Assembly: GCA_017451975.1 (NCBI GenBank) | Contig: JAFTNI010000066.1 | Location: forward strand, 1 to 7,110 | Direction of reading: 5' to 3' | Origin: Clostridia bacterium | Lineage (GTDB): Bacteria > Bacillota > Clostridia > Oscillospirales > CAG-272 | Length of the DNA: 7,110 nt | In this document: piece by piece, positions 6,021-7,110 of the stretch | How the letters are laid out: each line of letters opens with the position of its first letter | Position numbering within the stretch: position 1 is the stretch's first letter | Made by a program: the position numbers and the translations under genes | Notes under the pieces: generated by a model | Told to the model about the DNA's origin: nothing | What the model saw: only the letters and a program-made list of their open reading frames with translations | Databases searched by the model: none

Positions 6021-7110
6021 AAATATTCAGACCCTTTTCTTTGCAGAATTCATCGAGTGAAACTACGGTTTTATTGTGGCGCGATTCCTCTGCCGCAAAG
6101 CCTATCATATGGTTTTCAACGGAAATGCCTATTTCGGAAGCACCGAACTGCACCTCATCTCCGTTAAGGTAATTATAGAGGTCGGCTACGATTCCGTAGT
6201 CGCCGCCGCCGTGACCGCCGGCAATAGATTCTTCTGTTTCCTGTACGGGGATAAAATGCTTTTCTCTTGCAGAAAGCGTGCGTACGAATATTTCCTTATC
6301 GGACATAAACGCCCAAAGCTCGCCCTTCGTGCCGTAAACGCGCGTATATCTGCCGCCTGCATTAAACGCATTTACTGTGAGAGTTGCCGTAGCACCGCTT
6401 TCGAATTCCATATTAACCACTTGGTGGTCGAGCGCGTCGTTATCGCAATAGTAAACGCATTTGCCGAAATCCGTATTTCTGAGCACTTCACATATTTCCT
6501 CATCGCTGAAATCGGGGTGTGTGGCATACATCGCTTTAATAATATCCTTCCAGCCGTTCCACACTCTGTCTTCCGGTTTAACATATACTCTGTAGCAGTT
6601 ATAGGGGCATTCTTCCTTTGCAGGGCAATTGCCGTCTATACATTTTTTAGGCGCGCCCTCGGGTGCATTTTCAGCCTTGAAATGCTTAAGACCGCCGAAG
6701 GAAGAAACCTTCTTGCAGGGCTTTCCTACGAGCCACTGAATTATATCGAGGTCATGGCAGGATTTCGCCAATATCATCGGTGCGGCTGTTTTGGTGGAGT
6801 GCCAGTTTCCGCGCACGTAGCTGTGGGAAAAATGCACGTCACCGATAGCCTCTACCTGGTCTACGGAAACAACCTCGCCTATCATGCCGCTTTCGATAAT
6901 GGATTTAACCGTTCTGTAAAACGGTGTGTAGCGCAGAACATGGCAAACAAGCACGCGCACACCCTTTGCTTTTGCCGCGTTTGCAATATCTATACATTCC
7001 TTTTCGGTATTGGCAACGGGCTTTTCTAGCAAAAGATTATAGCCAAGCTCTATTGCCTTCATAGCAGGCTCGTAGTGCATATCGTCCATTGTGGCGATGA
7101 TGGCAATATC
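6019..7110 (-). CDS. Gfo/Idh/MocA family oxidoreductase, 5' end beyond the window
   Basis: The visible 363 residues align almost end to end with the neighbouring paralog from its residue 71 onward, at about 63% identity by hand count, so about 70 N-terminal residues (most of the Rossmann nucleotide-binding part, including GxGxxG) lie outside the window. The reading frame is open to base 7110 (DIAIIATMDD at the edge). The methionine at 7089-7087 is internal, equal to M78 of the paralog, and is not the start. LLEKP, KSCHDLD, the Cys-x4-Cys-x5-Cys cluster (CIDGNCPAKEEC) and GHGGGD are all kept, so both copies look active. It is the first of the pair in transcription order; its promoter is outside. 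Tandem duplication followed by divergence is the likely origin. The substrate is unknown. Confidence 0.9.
   Translation of the reverse strand, partial: DIAIIATMDDMHYEPAMKAIELGYNLLLEKPVANTEKECIDIANAAKAKGVRVLVCHVLRYTPFYRTVKSIIESGMIGEVVSVDQVEAIGDVHFSHSYVRGNWHSTKTAAPMILAKSCHDLDIIQWLVGKPCKKVSSFGGLKHFKAENAPEGAPKKCIDGNCPAKEECPYNCYRVYVKPEDRVWNGWKDIIKAMYATHPDFSDEEICEVLRNTDFGKCVYYCDNDALDHQVVNMEFESGATATLTVNAFNAGGRYTRVYGTKGELWAFMSDKEIFVRTLSAREKHFIPVQETEESIAGGHGGGDYGIVADLYNYLNGDEVQFGASEIGISVENHMIGFAAEESRHNKTVVSLDEFCKEKGLNI

Noticed and set aside
4805..7029. Three long + strand frames (4805-5518, 5522-6172, 6076-7029) opposite the two dehydrogenases
   Set aside because: Two of them share sequence only because the sense genes are paralogs (for example NADFRY/NAYFGS type stretches). 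They have no domain and no RBS of note, and reflect codon bias of the true genes.
7087..7089. ATG as the start of the proximal dehydrogenase
   Set aside because: The frame stays open to the window edge with residues matching the paralog (DIAIIAT), so this methionine is internal and the gene is cut by the window.

Overview
The window looks like a piece of a Clostridia-type (Firmicutes) genome, probably a gut or other anaerobic carbohydrate degrader. The grounds are strong AGGAGG-type ribosome binding sites, a textbook TTGCTT-17-TATAAT promoter, hairpin-plus-T terminators, a sigma/anti-sigma pair of Firmicutes style, and the gene content (GH2 glycosidase, Gfo/Idh/MocA dehydrogenases). The lineage call is inference; no rRNA or marker gene is present.

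Layout. Bases 1-80 form a perfect 80-bp palindrome with no spacer, placed exactly at the window edge. Its right arm carries a plausible ECF-type promoter, and a 12-bp LacI-type palindrome lies at the predicted transcription start. Next comes a two-gene + strand operon: an ECF sigma factor (115-672) whose stop overlaps the start (ATGA) of a single-pass membrane protein taken to be its anti-sigma factor (669-1466). A UUCG-loop terminator closes it (1474-1501). A new sigma-A promoter (1513-1541) drives a monocistronic 1002-residue cytoplasmic GH2-family glycosidase (1578-4586). A 36-bp palindromic bidirectional terminator (4660-4695) separates it from a convergent minus-strand operon of two tandem Gfo/Idh/MocA oxidoreductase paralogs. 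The promoter-distal copy is complete (4715-6010); the proximal copy (6019-7110) runs off the right edge, without its Rossmann N-terminus.

How the genes may work together. The GH2 enzyme has no signal peptide, so it would act on imported oligosaccharides or glycosides. The two dehydrogenases would oxidise or reduce a sugar, sugar-derivative or glycoside with NAD(P). Sharing a substrate is suggested only by adjacency, since the genes are convergent and not one operon. The sigma/anti-sigma pair is a separate transcription unit of unknown regulon.

No CRISPR array, tRNA, rRNA, transposase or phage gene is visible. The only unexplained structure is the palindrome and promoter/operator arrangement at the left edge, which may be a contig-end artefact. 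Nothing here clearly amounts to a new defence or mobile system.
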